Shown piece by piece: positions 42,359-44,352 of a DNA stretch of 44,352 nt. Made by a program: the position numbers and the translations under genes. Position 1 is the first letter of the stretch. Each line of letters opens with the position of its first letter. The notes under the pieces are model-generated. The model saw nothing but the letters and a program-made list of their open reading frames with translations, searched no databases and had not been told where the DNA came from. The DNA comes from Eubacterium ramulus ATCC 29099 (GTDB lineage Bacteria > Bacillota > Clostridia > Lachnospirales > Lachnospiraceae). The stretch covers positions 53,698 to 98,049 of the forward strand of contig NZ_KI271134.1 of NCBI RefSeq assembly GCF_000469345.1, written 5' to 3'.

Positions 42359-43309
42359 ATGATATTAGCAATTATAGGTGTCATTATTGGATTTGTACTG
42401 TTGGTTAAGGGCGCAGATTTTTTTGTGGAAGGCAGTGGTTCTGTTGCAAAGAAATTTAACGTGCCGGTGTTTATCATCGGTATGACCATTGTGGCAATGG
42501 GAACAAGTGCACCGGAATGTGCGGTCAGTATTTCCGCATCCTTACATGGAAGTAATGGAATGGCCATCAGTAACGTCATCGGGTCAAATATTTTTAACCT
42601 GCTGGTAGTATGCGGTGTCTGCGCTTTATTTCAGCCGCTGGAGATTAAAAAAGAGACATTAAAAAGAGAGTTTCCGTTTTCTGTACTGGTTGCTGTGATT
42701 ATCGGAATTATGGGATTGATCGGAATGAAAGTCGGACATGTGGAAGGTATCATTCTGGTTGTGCTTTTTGCAGTATTTTTGTATGGTATGGTTCGGATTG
42801 CCAGAAATACGAGAAAAGCCGGAGAATTGGTTGAGGAGGAAGAAATCAAAGATCTTCCGTTATGGAAATGTCTTGTCTTTATTGGCGGAGGTCTGGTAGC
42901 GATTGTGATTGGCGGACAGGTCGTTGTAAATTGCTCGGAAACAATTGCCCGCGGATTTGGACTGAGTGAGACGTTGATAGGTCTGACGATCTGTTCCATT
43001 GGAACATCTCTTCCGGAACTTGTGACATCTGTGGTTGCGGCAAAGAAAAATCAGGCTGGAATGGCACTTGGAAACGTTATTGGTTCCAATATTTTCAATA
43101 TTTTGCTGGTAGGTGGACTCGCATCCGCAATCAGCCCGATTGCAATGAACATGAACAATCTGATCGATATTGTGATATTGGTGATTGTCAGTGTATATAT
43201 TATGGCTCTTGTATGGAAAAAACAGCTTCTGACACGGGCAGGTGGTGTGAGTATGCTTGCTGTTTATGCAGCTTATATGGTTTACATTTGCGTCAGAGAA
43301 GTACTGTAA
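42359..43309 (+). CDS. CaCA-family calcium/sodium antiporter (YrbG-like)
   Basis: The 316-aa protein has about ten helices in two inverted halves. Each half keeps the alpha-repeat of the family: GTSAPECAVSISAS...NVIGSNIFNLL in the first and GTSLPELVTSVVAA...NVIGSNIFNILL in the second. The Glu in each repeat binds the cation. It sits 125 bp after mntP with its own Shine-Dalgarno (GAAAGGAAG) and may be co-transcribed. The pair suggests divalent cation export. Its 3' end overlaps the convergent MFS fragment by 28 bases. Confidence 0.9.
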   Translation: MILAIIGVIIGFVLLVKGADFFVEGSGSVAKKFNVPVFIIGMTIVAMGTSAPECAVSISASLHGSNGMAISNVIGSNIFNLLVVCGVCALFQPLEIKKETLKREFPFSVLVAVIIGIMGLIGMKVGHVEGIILVVLFAVFLYGMVRIARNTRKAGELVEEEEIKDLPLWKCLVFIGGGLVAIVIGGQVVVNCSETIARGFGLSETLIGLTICSIGTSLPELVTSVVAAKKNQAGMALGNVIGSNIFNILLVGGLASAISPIAMNMNNLIDIVILVIVSVYIMALVWKKQLLTRAGGVSMLAVYAAYMVYICVREVL

Positions 43310-43926
43310 TCCTGGGTTTTACGGATCACAGCCTGCATTCCGTGAAAACGATCCGTAGAGATCTGTTCTTTTAACGGAGTTTTTTCAAGAAAATCAATAT
43401 GTGCCCCGCAGATTTCCTGCGGGGTACGTTTGTCAAAGAGAGCAGCAATGACATAAGACATTCGCAGGTTTCCGGTTGCATTTAATACATTTCCATTGAC
43501 ACAGAAGCCGAAGGAAGATACCAGCGCCTGAATCGGGAAAAGTACAGAGTTTACTTTTTTGAATCCGTGACGTCCGAATACAGCTGCAGGCAGGGAAGTT
43601 GTAAAGTTTGCGGAACCGCCCAGAGCCAGTGCGAACATGATCAGGAAAACGATGACCAGCGGACGTTTTTCGGTGACTTCCAGAAGCAGGGCAACTGCAT
43701 ACCAGATACCAAAGAAAATCATGGTTTTTTTTGTGACGAGTTTCTGATCCATAGCACCGATGATCCAGGAACCGACGATACCGGCGAAGGCAAGGATTGT
43801 CATAATAGTAAGTGCCTGAGCCTGTGTAAATCCTACTTCCTGGTTACGAACAACAAGCTGTGTAATAATGATGGTGGATACAAACTGGAATCCACCGGAA
43901 GCAACTGCTGGAAGATTTTGAAATAA
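43282..43926 (-). pseudogene. MFS transporter, C-terminal half, cut by an IS200-type element
   Basis: On the minus strand an open frame runs from the edge of the insertion element (about 43926; reading ALFQNLPAVASGGFQFV) to the stop at 43282, about 215 codons. It has four or five membrane helices and an MFS-like loop (GSWIIGAMDQKL), then a soluble tail (about 70 residues) of the kind seen in oxalate/formate-type MFS members. No start codon with a ribosome site is found at its beginning, and about half of the protein is missing. The missing part presumably lies beyond the element, outside the window. The substrate cannot be told. Confidence 0.75.
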
Positions 43927-43927
43927 G

Positions 43928-43970
43928 GCTACCGCAATCCCACTGGCTTTAGACAGTGGGTTAAGGTAGC
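43928..43970. repeat. Left-end hairpin of an IS200/IS605-type element
   Basis: GCTACC pairs with GGTAGC and encloses CCCACTG/CAGTGGG with the loop GCTTTAGA. Y1 transposases recognise such subterminal hairpins. It stands 31 bp before the transposase start and marks the junction with the MFS gene. Confidence 0.75.
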
Positions 43971-44352
43971 TAAAAATCAGAAATTATTATATACTCATGG
44001 CATGGGAACATGGAAATCTAAAAACAGACACAAATACCTATTACAATATCACATTATTTTCGTCTGCAAATATAGGAAGAAATTACTGGTTTCGAGACAG
44101 ATATCAGATGATATAAAGCAGTATTCATATGAGATATGTTAAAGGCACAGTGTTATTATCAAATATATGGAAACGGATAAAGACCATATTCATTACATGA
44201 TAGAGACAGGACCAACAATGTCTATTAGTAAATTGTAAACCTGATGAAGAGCTATACAACATACCATATATGGAAAAGATATCCCCAATATTTACGAAAA
44301 CAATTTTGGAAAGAACATACCTTTTGGACAGATGGATATTTTGCATGTAGTG
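43971..44352 (+). mobile_element. Decayed IS200/IS605-family insertion sequence (right part outside window)
   Basis: Beyond the left-end hairpin comes a Y1 transposase-like frame from ATG 44002 (TWKSKNRHKYLLQYHIIF, VCKYRKKLL). It meets a TAA stop at 44140, continues in the same frame with KYMETDKDHIHYMIE (the region before the catalytic Tyr), and shifts frame near 44235 by one missing base. It then reads LMKSYTTYHIWKRYP and FWKEHTFWTDGYF to the edge. The DNA is thus a dead copy. The HIH-type histidine pair and the Tyr helix are seen only in part. Confidence 0.88.

Overview
The window looks like chromosomal DNA of a gut Lachnospiraceae bacterium (Firmicutes, Clostridia; Blautia or a close relative is my best guess). 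The reasons are Shine-Dalgarno starts of the AGGAGG type, moderate GC with AT-rich spacers, a tyrosine T-box, a TPP riboswitch and a likely manganese riboswitch, an Etf-linked (electron-bifurcating) lactate dehydrogenase, ECF-transporter S components, a SARP-type response regulator paired with a 7TM histidine kinase, and many short palindromic interspersed repeats. No rRNA, tRNA or CRISPR array was seen.

Layout. 1-233: stacked hairpin repeats, then an integral membrane protein of the LPG-synthase TM family (234-1223). 1386-1565: first copy of a roughly 180-bp structured repeat (called R2 here). 1626-3513: ECF sigma factor and its probable membrane anti-sigma partner. 3591-4962: HTH regulator plus a small HipA-like kinase, resembling a toxin-antitoxin pair. 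5119-7645: TRIC-family channel (minus strand), amidohydrolase, ECF S component. 7785-12292: FCD-type GntR repressor, then etfB, ferredoxin-fused etfA and a GlcD-type FAD dehydrogenase, with a good operator palindrome just downstream of the etf promoter. 12549-15055: a MalT/LuxR-type regulator broken by one frameshift. 15228-17470: DUF3137-like membrane protein and a lipoprotein with an extreme Asp/Tyr tail. 17723-21060: two tandem ATPase plus PD-(D/E)XK proteins. 21197-21496: ECF sigma gene lacking region 4.

21547-24532 (minus) encodes a SARP-like response regulator and a LytS-type 7TM kinase, divergent from a large secreted clan GH-A glycoside hydrolase (24805-27240) whose promoter has two GTGACGG heptamers with an 11-bp period placed just upstream of the -10, the layout expected for a SARP/OmpR-fold activator. 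Then follow a gene remnant, an EamA transporter, a T-box with tyrS, and an acyltransferase-3 protein (minus). 31488-37322 is a thiamine locus: promoter, TPP riboswitch with terminator, thiM, thiE, HAD phosphatase, thiD, thiW, thiC. It holds hydroxymethylpyrimidine synthesis and thiazole salvage, but no thiazole synthesis gene. R-type repeats sit inside this locus at two places.

37411-41340 is a compact redox module: TlpA-like lipoprotein thioredoxin, NapH-like membrane Fe-S protein and a 46-aa CxxC protein on the minus strand, divergent from an OmpR/HK two-component pair. The shared intergenic region again shows heptamer repeats in PhoB/OmpR geometry, aimed at the redox operon. 41371-43309 holds a likely Mn2+ riboswitch with mntP and a Ca2+/Na+ antiporter. 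The right end is an MFS gene cut by a decayed IS200/IS605 element that runs off the window.

The strongest leads for something undescribed are (i) the interspersed composite repeats R1/R2, (ii) the matching 11-bp heptamer sites at two promoters divergent from their regulators, (iii) the CxxC/Fe-S/TlpA redox module, and (iv) the HTH plus HipA-like pair.
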